DNA from: Pseudomonas sp. S35
GTDB taxonomy: Bacteria; Pseudomonadota; Gammaproteobacteria; Pseudomonadales; Pseudomonadaceae
NCBI RefSeq assembly: GCF_009866765.1
Contig: NZ_CP019431.1
Span: 1,984,001-2,048,000 of the forward strand
Reading direction: 5' to 3'
DNA length: 64,000 nucleotides
Shown here piece by piece: positions 55,725 to 64,000 of this stretch. Positions within the stretch are counted from its first letter, which is position 1, and the number at the start of each line of letters is the position of its first letter. Under the pieces are notes generated by a model, which was not told where the DNA came from, made no database searches, and worked only from the letters and a program-made list of their open reading frames with translations. Made by a program: the position numbers and the translations under genes.

Positions 55725-56747
55725 GTGCCCTGGACCCGCCTGAGTCTCGCCCTGTTGCTCGCCGCCAGCAGCCTTGCCGCGCAGGCTCGCGACTATGCCT
55801 ACAGCGATGCGCATCTGCATTACGTGGATTTTTTCCAGGAAACGGCCGGCATGGATAAATTGCTCAAGGCCATGGCCGAGAATCGCATCGAGCACGTGAT
55901 GATTTCCGGCATTCCCGTGGCAAAAAAATGGCACGAAGACGAGCCCAAGCGTCCGCGCTACTACGCCGGTGATGATGCCGATGCCTATTGGTACAGCGCC
56001 ACTGACGTGATCGTCGCTGCGGCCGTGAACAAGCTCACCGCTGAACAGCGCCAGCACTTTCACCCGTTTTTGAGCGGCTTCAACCCCAATGACAAGAACT
56101 CCGCTGCCCATATCCAGCGCATGCTCGACCTCAATCCAGGGTTGTGGCAGGGCATCGGCGAGGTGTTCACCCGTCACGATGACCTCACGGCGCTTACGTC
56201 CGGCGACACCCCGCGTGCCAACAACGAGGCGATGACACGCATTTACCATCTGGCGGCCGAAAACGACCTGCCGGTGATGCTGCACTCGAACATCACCTCC
56301 AAGCGTGAGCGCAACCCGCTGTACCTCGCTGAAGTCGAAGAGCCGCTGCGCAACCATCCGCACACGCGCTTTATCTGGGCCCATGCCGGGACCAGCAAGG
56401 AGATTCACCGCCACCAGGTCCAGATGGACTTCTTGCTGCCCACCTTGACCCGGATGCTGGAGGCCTATCCCAATCTGTACATCGACCTGTCCTGGAGCAT
56501 GCTCACGCCGTACTTGCTGGACGATGCGGGCAAGCCTCGGCCGCAATGGATAAGGCTGGTGGAGCGCTTTCCGGAGCGCTTTATGCTGGGTTCGGACGTG
56601 GTCGGGCGTTTCAATAAGCTGGGCAAGGAAATGCGCCGCTTTGATCCCTTCCTTGACGCGCTTCCCGAGGATATTGCCCACAAGGTGGCGCAGGACAATT
56701 TCCTGGCCATCCTGCCCAAAACCACTCGCGATGGGGTTGCCCGTTGA
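55725..56747 (+). CDS. Exported amidohydrolase-type TIM-barrel protein
   Basis: 340 residues from GTG at 55725, with GAGG 7 bases upstream; an upstream ORF start at 55677 lacks a ribosome site. The signal peptide (WTRLSLALLLAASSLAAQA) is cut near AQA-R. The mature protein opens with the metal motif DAHLHYVDF, followed by VMLHSNI, IWAHAGTS and GSDVVGRFNK, giving His-x-His, His, His and Asp ligands of an amidohydrolase_2 barrel. The reaction is unknown; periplasmic decarboxylase or lactonase activity is possible. Confidence 0.82.
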   Translation: MPWTRLSLALLLAASSLAAQARDYAYSDAHLHYVDFFQETAGMDKLLKAMAENRIEHVMISGIPVAKKWHEDEPKRPRYYAGDDADAYWYSATDVIVAAAVNKLTAEQRQHFHPFLSGFNPNDKNSAAHIQRMLDLNPGLWQGIGEVFTRHDDLTALTSGDTPRANNEAMTRIYHLAAENDLPVMLHSNITSKRERNPLYLAEVEEPLRNHPHTRFIWAHAGTSKEIHRHQVQMDFLLPTLTRMLEAYPNLYIDLSWSMLTPYLLDDAGKPRPQWIRLVERFPERFMLGSDVVGRFNKLGKEMRRFDPFLDALPEDIAHKVAQDNFLAILPKTTRDGVAR

Positions 56748-56845
56748 TATCGCGTTTTGGTCTTACGCAAACGCGCTGAGGCGCCGATACCTTTCAAAGC
56801 AGCCAGCTGCAAATGGATGCAGCGCATTTGGAAGGAGCCGAAGGC

Positions 56846-58471
56846 ATGAGTATCAGAAGTTTGAATATCGCCCCCCGTGCCGGTTTGGGGTTTGGCGTGT
56901 TGGCGTTGATGGTGTTTGCCCTGGGCGGCTTTGCGCTGCTGCAGATGGGCAATATGCGCCAGCAGTCGGACCAAGTGGAGAACAACTGGTTGCCAAGCGT
57001 AATGGCGGTGGGGGAGATGAGCCAGGATGTGTTGCGCATTCGTGCGCTGACCTTGCGTTTGTTGGTCAGTCGCGAGCCCCAGGCGGTGGCGCAGAACGAG
57101 CAGAAAATCACCGAGACCAAAGCGGCGCTGCGTACTGCCGAGCAGTTGTACGAAGCGTTGATCGTGCTGCCTGAAGAGCGTGTGCTGTTTGATCGTTTCG
57201 AGGGCGAGCAGCAGGGCTACCTGCAGCGCCAGGAACAGGTGGTGGCGTTGTCCAAGGCCAATCGGCTGGAGGATGCGACCCAGGTGGTCAATGGTGAGAT
57301 GAACCAGTTGGCCGATCAAATGGCGCTGACCCTGCGCGCCCTGGTCAATCTGAACAAGGCCAGTGCCAACGAGGCGGCAAGGCAGGCACAGAATGTGTTC
57401 AGCCAGTCGCGAACCTGGGTGATCGCCATGATCGCCCTGGCCACGCTGATCACCATCGGCCTGGCGGTCTGGCTGACCCGCAGTATCGTGTTGCCACTTG
57501 CGCAGTCGCTTCAGGTTGCCCAGAACGTCGCCAGTGGCGATCTGACTGGGGAGATTGTCGTGAGTGGCAAGGATGAGCCTGCGCGTTTGCAGCGAGCGCT
57601 CAAGGGCATGCAGGACACGTTGCGTGAGACCATCCGGCGTATCTCCGAATCGTCCAGCCAACTGGCATCAGCCTCCGAGGAGCTCAGTTGCGTCACCGAG
57701 GACGCCACCCGTGGCTTGCACCAGCAAAGCCAGGAAATCGAACAGGCCGCGACGGCGGTCAACCAGATGACGGCGGCGGTGGAGGAGGTGGCAGGCAATG
57801 CTGTGGCTACGTCCCAGGCATCCCGCGAGTCTGACCGTATCGCCCAGCAAGGGCGTGAGCAGGTCCAGCAGACGGTGGTGTCGATTGAGGCCCTGGCCTC
57901 GGATGTGACGGCCAATGCGACCCAGGTCGAGGACTTGGCGCAAAAGGTCTATGGCATCAGCAAGGTACTGGACGTGATTCGCTCGATTGCCGAGCAGACC
58001 AACCTGTTGGCGCTCAATGCCGCTATCGAAGCTGCGCGGGCCGGGGATGCCGGGCGCGGGTTTGCCGTGGTGGCCGATGAGGTGCGTGCGCTGGCCCATC
58101 GTACCCAGCAGTCGACCCAGGAAATCGAGCAGATGATCAGCGCGATTCAGCAGGGCACGGAGCAAGCTGTCAGTTCAATGCAGCAGAGCAACATCCGGGC
58201 GCGCTCCACGCTGGATATCGCCAAGTCGGCGGGGACAGCGCTGGAGGCGATTGCGTCGGCATTCACGCTGATCAATGAGCGCAACCTGGTAATTGCCAGC
58301 GCGTCGGAACAGCAGGCGGCGGTGGCGCGGGAGGTGGATCGCAACTTGATGAATATCCGTGACTTGGCGCATCAGACGTCTGCCGGGGCGAACCAGACCA
58401 GTGCGGCGAGCCAGGAGTTGTCGCGGTTGGCGGTGGATTTGAATTCGATGGTGGCGCGGTTTTCGGTGTAG
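56846..58471 (+). CDS. Methyl-accepting chemotaxis protein
   Basis: 541 residues from ATG at 56846 (MSIRSLNIAPRAGLGFG), with AAGGAG upstream. TM1 at about 11-32, a periplasmic four-helix-bundle ligand domain (33-188), TM2 at 190-212, HAMP at 210-263, then the methylation helices and the conserved hairpin tip IAEQTNLLALNAAIEAARAG. The last residues have no CheR-binding pentapeptide. The ligand is not predictable from sequence. It follows the amidohydrolase after 98 bp and could share its transcript. Confidence 0.94.
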   Translation: MSIRSLNIAPRAGLGFGVLALMVFALGGFALLQMGNMRQQSDQVENNWLPSVMAVGEMSQDVLRIRALTLRLLVSREPQAVAQNEQKITETKAALRTAEQLYEALIVLPEERVLFDRFEGEQQGYLQRQEQVVALSKANRLEDATQVVNGEMNQLADQMALTLRALVNLNKASANEAARQAQNVFSQSRTWVIAMIALATLITIGLAVWLTRSIVLPLAQSLQVAQNVASGDLTGEIVVSGKDEPARLQRALKGMQDTLRETIRRISESSSQLASASEELSCVTEDATRGLHQQSQEIEQAATAVNQMTAAVEEVAGNAVATSQASRESDRIAQQGREQVQQTVVSIEALASDVTANATQVEDLAQKVYGISKVLDVIRSIAEQTNLLALNAAIEAARAGDAGRGFAVVADEVRALAHRTQQSTQEIEQMISAIQQGTEQAVSSMQQSNIRARSTLDIAKSAGTALEAIASAFTLINERNLVIASASEQQAAVAREVDRNLMNIRDLAHQTSAGANQTSAASQELSRLAVDLNSMVARFSV

Positions 58472-58491
58472 TGCTGGGGGCCGAGGTGGCC

Positions 58492-58567
58492 CTATCGGGA
58501 GCAAGCCCCCTCCCACATTGCCCAAAGAATGCGGTCGAGTGTGGGAGGGGGGCGTGCCCTCGATACC
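58492..58567. repeat. REP inverted pair
   Basis: CTATCGGGAGCAAGCCCCCTCCCAC and GTGGGAGGGGGGCGTGCCCTCGATA oppose each other about 25 bp apart between convergent genes. Confidence 0.75.
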
Positions 58568-58594
58568 GGCGATTCGGTCTCATTCAGTTGCTCA

Positions 58595-58626
58595 TAAAAA
58601 AGCCCCGAACCAGTCGGGGCTTTTTC
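58595..58626 (-). terminator. Terminator of fabAB
   Basis: AAAAAAGCCCCGA / TCGGGGCTTTTT stem with ACCAG-type loop, 21 bp beyond the fabB stop on the minus strand; it can also stop plus-strand transcription. Confidence 0.93.
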
Positions 58627-58646
58627 AGGTGATCAACCTACAGGTC

Positions 58647-59867
58647 TTACTTACCCTGCCAGCGTTTCAGCACCAGGGTGGCGTTAGTGCCACCGAAGCC
58701 GAAGCTGTTGCTCATCACGGTGTCGATCTTGGCGTTTTCAACGGTCTTGGTCAGGATCGGCATATCGGCGACGACCGGGTCGATCTCGTCGATATTGGCC
58801 GAACCGGCCATGAAGTTGCCTTCCATCATCAGCAGGCAGTAGATCGCTTCGTGAACGCCGGCGGCGCCCAGGGAGTGACCGGACAGGCTCTTGGTGGAAC
58901 TGATGGCCGGAGCCTTGTCGCCGAATACCGCACGCACGCCTTCCATTTCCTTGGCGTCGCCGACCGGAGTCGAGGTGCCGTGGGTGTTCAGGTAGTCGAT
59001 TGGGGTATCTACAGTGGACATGGCCATCTGCATGCAGCGGATGGCGCCTTCACCGCTTGGGGCAACCATGTCGTAGCCATCGGAAGTAGCGCCGTAGCCG
59101 ACGATTTCCGCGTAGATCTTGGCACCACGGGCCAGAGCATGTTCCAGCTCCTCGACCACCACCATGCCGCCACCGCCGGCGATGACGAAACCGTCACGCT
59201 TGGCGTCGTAGGCGCGGGAGGCCTTTTCCGGGGTTTCGTTGTACTGGGTGGACAGTGCGCCCATTGCGTCGAACAGGAACGATTGGCTCCAATGCTCTTC
59301 TTCGCCGCCGCCGGCAAACACGATGTCCTGCTTGCCCAACTGGATCTGCTCGACCGCAGTACCGATGCAGTGAGCACTGGTAGCGCAGGCGGAGGAGATC
59401 GAGTAGTTCACGCCCTTGATGGCGAATGGCGTGGCCAGGCAGGCGGAAACGGTGCTGCCCATGGTCCGTGTGACACGATACGGGCCAACGCGCTTGACGC
59501 CTTTTTCGCGCAGGATGTCCAGTGCTTCCATCTGGTTCAGGGTGGATGCGCCGCCCGAACCGGCAATCAGGCCGGTGCGTACGTTCGATACCTGGTCTTC
59601 GCTGAGGCCGGAGTCGGCGATGGCGTCTTTCATGGCCAGGTAGGCGTAGGCGGCAGCGTGGCCGACGAAGCGATAGATCTTGCGATCGATCAGTTCTTCG
59701 AGGGGCAGGTCGATGGAGCCGGAAACCTGGCTACGCAGACCCATTTCGGCATATTCCGAGTTGAAGCGGATGCCAGGGCGACTTGCACGCAGGTTAGCGG
59801 TGACGGTCTCTTTGTCATTGCCCAGGCAAGAAACGATGCCCAGACCAGTGATAACGACGCGGCGCAT
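58647..59867 (-). CDS. fabB: 3-oxoacyl-ACP synthase I
   Basis: 406 residues. Active-site Cys C161 in [14 protein letters not shown] and the histidines in [12 protein letters not shown] and [12 protein letters not shown] give the Cys-His-His triad of a KAS I. With FabA it makes unsaturated fatty acids by elongating cis-3-decenoyl-ACP. It follows fabA by 11 bp in the conserved fabAB operon and is the last gene before the terminator. Confidence 0.97.
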   Translation of the reverse strand: MRRVVITGLGIVSCLGNDKETVTANLRASRPGIRFNSEYAEMGLRSQVSGSIDLPLEELIDRKIYRFVGHAAAYAYLAMKDAIADSGLSEDQVSNVRTGLIAGSGGASTLNQMEALDILREKGVKRVGPYRVTRTMGSTVSACLATPFAIKGVNYSISSACATSAHCIGTAVEQIQLGKQDIVFAGGGEEEHWSQSFLFDAMGALSTQYNETPEKASRAYDAKRDGFVIAGGGGMVVVEELEHALARGAKIYAEIVGYGATSDGYDMVAPSGEGAIRCMQMAMSTVDTPIDYLNTHGTSTPVGDAKEMEGVRAVFGDKAPAISSTKSLSGHSLGAAGVHEAIYCLLMMEGNFMAGSANIDEIDPVVADMPILTKTVENAKIDTVMSNSFGFGGTNATLVLKRWQGK

Positions 59868-59878
59868 GCGGATAACCC

Positions 59879-60394
59879 TTAAAAGTTGTCAGTGGAAGTG
59901 AATACGCCAACCCGAAGGCCTTCGGCAGTATAGATCTCGCGACCGTCGACGCTTACCGAACCATCGGCGATGGCCAGGTTCAGCTTGCCCTTGAGGACGC
60001 GCTTGATTTGAATGTTGTAGGTGACTTTCTTGGCGGTCGGCAGCACCTGCCCAAAGAACTTCACTTCGCCCGAACCCAGGGCGCGGCCGCGGCCCGGCAG
60101 GCCTTGCCAGCCGAGGAAGAAACCCACCAGTTGCCACATGGCATCGAGGCCCAGGCAGCCCGGCATCACAGGGTCACCTTCGAAATGGCAGGCGAAGAAC
60201 CACAGGTCCGGGGTGATATCCAGCTCGGCGACCAATTCACCTTTGCCGTACTTGCCACCCTCTTCGCTGATATGGGTGATGCGATCCACCATCAGCATGT
60301 TCGGGGCGGGCAGTTGCGCGTTACCTGGGCCGAACAGCTCACCGCGACTGCAGCGCAGCAGGTCTTCCCGGGTAAAGGCGTTTTGTTTGGTCAT
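59879..60394 (-). CDS. fabA: 3-hydroxydecanoyl-ACP dehydratase/isomerase
   Basis: 171 residues. Hotdog enzyme with catalytic H70 in [14 protein letters not shown] and D84 in CLGLDAMWQ, as in E. coli FabA. It dehydrates 3-hydroxydecanoyl-ACP and isomerises the product to the cis-3 form, the entry step to unsaturated fatty acids. First gene of fabAB; a DesT-like palindrome lies about 135-150 bp upstream. Confidence 0.97.
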   Translation of the reverse strand: MTKQNAFTREDLLRCSRGELFGPGNAQLPAPNMLMVDRITHISEEGGKYGKGELVAELDITPDLWFFACHFEGDPVMPGCLGLDAMWQLVGFFLGWQGLPGRGRALGSGEVKFFGQVLPTAKKVTYNIQIKRVLKGKLNLAIADGSVSVDGREIYTAEGLRVGVFTSTDNF

Positions 60395-60527
60395 GCGAGC
60401 TCCTCAATAATCCCATGCGGCAGGGTAGGGCAAATCTTCCCGAACCGAATGAAGCGTTCATGCCTCATGTCGGCAGCCTATACATAGACTATTGCGTTGT
60501 AGTGAAAGTCACAGCGTTAAGGTACTG

Positions 60528-60545
60528 AATGTACACTTGTTCACT
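60528..60545. promoter_or_regulatory. DesT-like operator upstream of fabAB
   Basis: Read on the minus strand, AGTGAAC-AAGT-GTACATT is a 7-4-7 inverted repeat with two mismatches. The layout matches the AGTGAAC-N4-GTTNACT site bound by DesT, the repressor of desaturase and fabAB genes in P. aeruginosa. The assignment relies on memory of that site. Confidence 0.5.
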
Positions 60546-60643
60546 GAAATTTTAAACCGGGCCTGTTTATCGGCCCGTTCGGGTGCCTAAGACTGCCGCA
60601 CTTTCGTCTTTCACGCCAGTCGCAGTTGGCTGATGGCGTGAGG

Positions 60644-62545
60644 CTATTGCACCCAACGCTGCAGGATTTTTTGCAAATCCGTACGTTTGAACGGCTTGGC
60701 GAGGTAATCGTTCATGCCGGCCGCCAGGCAGGCTTCACGGTCGCCCTGCAAGGCATTGGCGGTGAGGGCGATAATCGGCAGGTCTGCGCAGCCCGGCAAC
60801 TGGCGGATCTGCCGGGTGGCCTCGTAACCGTCAATGAGTGGCAGCCTACAATCCATCAGGATCGCCGTGAACATCAGGCTCTCGGCGCTGCGGATGGCCT
60901 CGGCGCCGTCGGTGGCCAGGCTCACTTCAAAGCCCAGGCTGCGCAACATGGCTTCCACCACGGTGCGGTTGACCGGGTTGTCCTCCACCAGCAACACATG
61001 GCGGCCATCGCCTGTGCTGTGTTTGCCTTCCGCGTTCGGTGCAATCGCCGGCAGGCTGTGCAGGTCGATGGCCAGGGGGATTTCCAGGGTAAATACTGAG
61101 CCCCGGCCTTCTTCGCTCTGGGCGCGCAGTGTGCCGCCCATGCGTTCGGCCAGGGTGCGGGCAATAGGCAGGCCCAGGCCGGTACCGCCGTAACGTCTTG
61201 AAATGGAACTGTCGGCTTGCTGGAATGCATCGAACATCAACTCCAAGCGTTCGGCGCAAATCCCGATGCCGCTGTCGCGCACGGTGCAGGTGAACCACAC
61301 CAGTTCATCGTCGAGGGTCTGCCAGTGTGGTTCGACGCTGACGTTGCCGTGTTCGGTAAACTTCAACGCATTGCCGATCAGGTTCACCAGAATCTGGCGG
61401 ATACGCGTCGGGTCGCCCTGCACCCGCAAGGTGTCCAGCCCCGGCGGAATCGGCAGGTTGAGCGTCAGCCCCCGCTGCTGGGCGCTGTGCTGGAAGGCCT
61501 GGGCGCAACTGTTGATCAGGTCGGCCAGGTTGAACGGAATATGTTCCAGCTCCAGAGCCGCTCGTTCGATGCGCGAGAAATCGAGAATGTCGTTGATGAC
61601 CTTGAGCAAGTGCTCGGTGGACTCTGAGGCCAGTGCCGCGTATTCGGTCTGCTCCTCAGTCATCTCGGTGGTTTCCAGCAGTTGCAGCATGCCCAGCACA
61701 CCGTTCATCGGCGTGCGCAGTTCATGGCTCATCATTGCCAGGAAGTCCGATTTGGCGCTGTTCGCCCGTTCGGCCTCCTCGCGGGTCTGGATCAACTGGG
61801 CCATAGCCTGATGTTGTTCACGGCTGGCTTGGTTAAGGCCTTCGGCAAGGTTGTTGATATGCCGAGACAGGTCGCCAAGCTCCGAGTCATCGACAATCGG
61901 CAGCGGCGTCTTGTAGTCGCCTTGCTGGATGGCCTTGACCGCATTGCCCATGTCGCTGATCGGTTGTGACAGGCTCGCGGCCAGGCGCCGGGCTAGCAGG
62001 AACGTAAACAGCAGGGCAAACAGCGCGAGGATACCGGCCTTGAACAGAATCTCTTGCTGTCGCTGGCTGAACGCGTCGTTGGACATGCCGACGATCACCC
62101 GGCCCAGGTAGTCGGCGCGAGGGGCCTTGGCGTCATTGAGGTTGTCCTGGAAAAAGTCATTGCCCAGCTGGATATGTTGCAGGCGGATCGGTGCCTGGAA
62201 CACTTTTACCGACAGTGAACGATCGTGCTTTTCCGACGGTTGTTCGACGTACACCAGTATGTTTTCGGTGCTGTCCTGAATTTCCAGAAAGCGTACGTGA
62301 GGAGTCGCCAGCGTGGCGCGCAGCAGGCTTTCGAGCACGTCGTTGTTACCGGAAATCACCCCGTATTCAGTGGCGGGAGCCAGTTGGTTGGCAATCAGTT
62401 GACCGGTATGGTCCAGTTCTTGGCGCAGGTCCTGAATCCGCACGAAGGTAAAGAAGCTGATCAGCAGCAACGTCAGCAAAAGTGCCGGGCCCAGGGTAAT
62501 GAGTTGGGTACGGGTGTTGATGTCCCAACGACGGCGCAAGGTCAT
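60644..62545 (-). CDS. Hybrid sensor histidine kinase/response regulator
   Basis: 633 residues. TM1 at about 14-36, a periplasmic sensor domain of about 130 residues (CHASE8-like; [21 protein letters not shown]), TM2 at about 168-186, HAMP to about 240, HisKA with H274 in [10 protein letters not shown], HATPase_c with [13 protein letters not shown] and [18 protein letters not shown], and a C-terminal receiver with phospho-acceptor D565 in ILMDCRLP. There is no HPt domain and no DNA-binding output, so a separate phosphotransfer protein is needed. Its start overlaps the stop of the upstream binding-protein gene by 4 bp, so they are translated together, and it probably reads that protein's state. 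Confidence 0.93.
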   Translation of the reverse strand: MTLRRRWDINTRTQLITLGPALLLTLLLISFFTFVRIQDLRQELDHTGQLIANQLAPATEYGVISGNNDVLESLLRATLATPHVRFLEIQDSTENILVYVEQPSEKHDRSLSVKVFQAPIRLQHIQLGNDFFQDNLNDAKAPRADYLGRVIVGMSNDAFSQRQQEILFKAGILALFALLFTFLLARRLAASLSQPISDMGNAVKAIQQGDYKTPLPIVDDSELGDLSRHINNLAEGLNQASREQHQAMAQLIQTREEAERANSAKSDFLAMMSHELRTPMNGVLGMLQLLETTEMTEEQTEYAALASESTEHLLKVINDILDFSRIERAALELEHIPFNLADLINSCAQAFQHSAQQRGLTLNLPIPPGLDTLRVQGDPTRIRQILVNLIGNALKFTEHGNVSVEPHWQTLDDELVWFTCTVRDSGIGICAERLELMFDAFQQADSSISRRYGGTGLGLPIARTLAERMGGTLRAQSEEGRGSVFTLEIPLAIDLHSLPAIAPNAEGKHSTGDGRHVLLVEDNPVNRTVVEAMLRSLGFEVSLATDGAEAIRSAESLMFTAILMDCRLPLIDGYEATRQIRQLPGCADLPIIALTANALQGDREACLAAGMNDYLAKPFKRTDLQKILQRWVQ

Positions 62546-63453
62546 GGGCGTTTTTCTCCTTCGGCCAATCGGGCAGCGACGCTGGCTTCGTCAACCTGTT
62601 CGATCCCCAGTGAGCGCGCGACTTGCGGGTTGCTCACGACTTGGAAGTGTTCCGGGTACAGCGCGTGCGGCCAATGGGCAGGCGGCTGGTCCAGCAGGCG
62701 GTCGAGCACCGCCAGCCAGTCGGCTTGGTCGCTGTAGGTGCTGGCCAGGCTGCCCGCGCGGACAAACCCTGCATTCGGGCCGACCAGCGGCAATTGCTGG
62801 GCGTAGCTGCTCAGCAACAGGTTCTTTGCGGTTTTCGGGTTATACAGTTGCGGGTCATCCAGGCCGAGCAAGACGTCACTGTTCCTGAACAGCGATTGCA
62901 GCGGGCGACTGTCGTTAATGTTGTCCCAGCGCTGGGGCACAATCTGCAGCGCCAATGCCGCCGCATACTGGCGCAGTTCGGGCAGCAGGAATTCACTGTC
63001 GACCCCGTAGAGCACGCCGATGCGCCGTGCCTGGGGCAAGACGCTGGCGATCAGCTGCAGTTGCCGCTCCAGCGGTGGGTCGCTCCACAGCAGGCTGATC
63101 CGCGCATGCCGTGAGGCCTCCGGGCGCTGATGAGCCTGTAGTCGACTAATGCGCAGGACCAACGTCGGCGGGCCTTGGGGGTCTTGCAGGCGCCAGTCGA
63201 GGCCAGGCAGGTCGAGCAGGATCAGGCGCGTGCCGGCGGGCAGGTGGCTTGGCGCTGGCAGATCTTGAAGGGGTGTAAAGGTGACACGGTCTTCAGGGCG
63301 TTGCCCGGCCAGTGCCTGGGTAAAGGCTTGCACGCCCGCTCCGTCTTCGGCGGCGGTCAGCAAGATATCGGCACTCCATGCCGGGGTGGCCAGCAGCAGG
63401 CACACCAGCAGCGCGCCGCGCATCCAGAGCTTATAGATAAAGAAGAAGGTCAT
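62542..63453 (-). CDS. Periplasmic binding-protein-like sensor partner
   Basis: 303 residues from ATG at 63453 ([18 protein letters not shown]); a second ATG at 63471 is possible. The signal peptide is cut near WSA-D. The mature protein resembles ABC_sub_bind-type periplasmic proteins: two alpha/beta lobes with [25 protein letters not shown] near the hinge and [38 protein letters not shown] in the second lobe. No ABC permease or ATPase is adjacent; it lies between a TonB-dependent receptor and a hybrid kinase, overlapping the latter by 4 bp. A ligand-sensing rather than importing role is inferred. Confidence 0.8.
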   Translation of the reverse strand: MTFFFIYKLWMRGALLVCLLLATPAWSADILLTAAEDGAGVQAFTQALAGQRPEDRVTFTPLQDLPAPSHLPAGTRLILLDLPGLDWRLQDPQGPPTLVLRISRLQAHQRPEASRHARISLLWSDPPLERQLQLIASVLPQARRIGVLYGVDSEFLLPELRQYAAALALQIVPQRWDNINDSRPLQSLFRNSDVLLGLDDPQLYNPKTAKNLLLSSYAQQLPLVGPNAGFVRAGSLASTYSDQADWLAVLDRLLDQPPAHWPHALYPEHFQVVSNPQVARSLGIEQVDEASVAARLAEGEKRP

Positions 63454-63472
63454 CCGTGACGAGTCGCCCATG

Positions 63473-64000
63473 CTAGAACTCTAGCTCCGCGCTGAAGTAG
63501 AGCACGTGACGATGGTCGTACGTGTTATCGGCCCAGGTGGTGGGCTGGTTGTCGAGGCGTTGTTGCAACATGCCGGCCAGCTCCACGTTGGCTTTGCCCA
63601 GGGCAATGCGCTTGGCCACCCGCAGGTCGACCCGTTCGAAGCGATATTGGTTAAGTGCGTCGTCGCCGTAGTAGAACAGCGCGCTGGACCACCCTTGGCC
63701 CCACTCGCGCAACCAGCCAGCCGAGCCACTGTTACGCGCGGTCTGCGCTTTGTCCAGCGGATTGCTGGTAGTGGCGTCGACATAAGCGTAGGTCAGCCGC
63801 AGGCGGTCGGCATTGCTTACGCGCCAGTCGAACTGCGACTCGACGCCGGTGAACCGTGAGCTGTTGGCGTTGCTGGCAATGTACTGATTGTTGCGCAGGG
63901 GCGAACTGATCATGTCGGTGATTTCGTCGTAGAACAGTTTCACGTCCATGTTCAGCCCGATGTCGGTAAAGAACCCGTTGTAGCCCAGTTCCCGCGAGCG
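63473..64000 (-). CDS. TonB-dependent receptor, C-terminal part
   Basis: The gene runs off the right edge; 175 residues of the beta-barrel C terminus are visible. Typical strands are NGFFTDIGLNMDVKLFYDEITDMI, SRFTGVESQFDWRVSNADRLRLTYAYVDA and the last strand HRHVLYFSAELEF, which ends in the C-terminal Phe needed for outer-membrane assembly. It imports an unidentified ligand, siderophore- or vitamin-like, using TonB energy. Its stop lies 20 bp before the binding-protein start, so receptor, binding protein and kinase form one unit. Confidence 0.88.
   Translation of the reverse strand, partial: RSRELGYNGFFTDIGLNMDVKLFYDEITDMISSPLRNNQYIASNANSSRFTGVESQFDWRVSNADRLRLTYAYVDATTSNPLDKAQTARNSGSAGWLREWGQGWSSALFYYGDDALNQYRFERVDLRVAKRIALGKANVELAGMLQQRLDNQPTTWADNTYDHRHVLYFSAELEF

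Noticed and set aside
58518..59882. Plus-strand frame of 454 codons opposite fabB
   Set aside because: The fabB reading has the full Cys-His-His triad; the plus frame starts within a REP element.

Overview
The window is a chromosomal segment of a fluorescent-group Pseudomonas, close to P. fluorescens. The evidence is the gene content and order: gltA divergent from sdhCDAB-sucAB-lpdG-sucCD, ccmABCDEFGHI beside a FliK-like/FlhB-C pair, fabAB in tandem, a gcl-hyi-glxR-ttuD-pykA operon, and DUF485-actP. Codon use is GC-rich, and many intergenic gaps hold the short palindromes (core GGGGGCTTGCCCCCGA) typical of this group. I see no rRNA, tRNA, CRISPR array, prophage or complete insertion sequence.

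Layout. 1-2.5 kb: 3' end of moeA, then an FlhB C-terminal homologue and a FliK-like protein on the minus strand. 2.7-9.6 kb: complete cytochrome c maturation operon, followed by a proline-rich lipoprotein. 10.2-12 kb: an accessory patch with an unrecognised helical protein, a decayed relic of phnM and an intact phnN. 12-16.3 kb: minus-strand MFS exporter, sulfate-binding protein, potassium channel and urea transporter. 16.3-23.7 kb: a small mobile element, then the glyoxylate-to-pyruvate operon and a divergent GlcG/HbpS-like gene. 23.7-33.9 kb: TetR regulator, DUF808 protein, a small unknown protein, an MlaA-type protein paired with an alpha/beta hydrolase, a GH17 membrane protein, a betaine-type binding protein and the acetate symporter. 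34-47.3 kb: citrate synthase and the divergent succinate dehydrogenase/2-oxoglutarate dehydrogenase/succinyl-CoA synthetase cluster, i.e. most of the TCA cycle. 47.3-58.5 kb: branched-chain amino acid carrier, DUF599 protein, small lipoprotein, two overlapping thioesterases, htpG with a heat-shock-type promoter, dienelactone hydrolase, pirin, OsmC, an exported amidohydrolase and a chemoreceptor. 58.6-64 kb: fabB and fabA, then a TonB receptor / periplasmic binding protein / hybrid histidine kinase operon running off the window.

Most of the window is core metabolism. The strongest unexplained signal is a pair of short non-coding mobile elements (16307-16538 and 34027-34154). Both have 20-bp terminal inverted repeats, sit at the same site of a REP palindrome with an 8-bp direct duplication, carry a REP palindrome inside, and lie in opposite orientations. 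Other points of interest are the phnM relic beside an unknown gene, the paired TTGTATACAA operators at gcl, and the receptor-binding protein-kinase operon.
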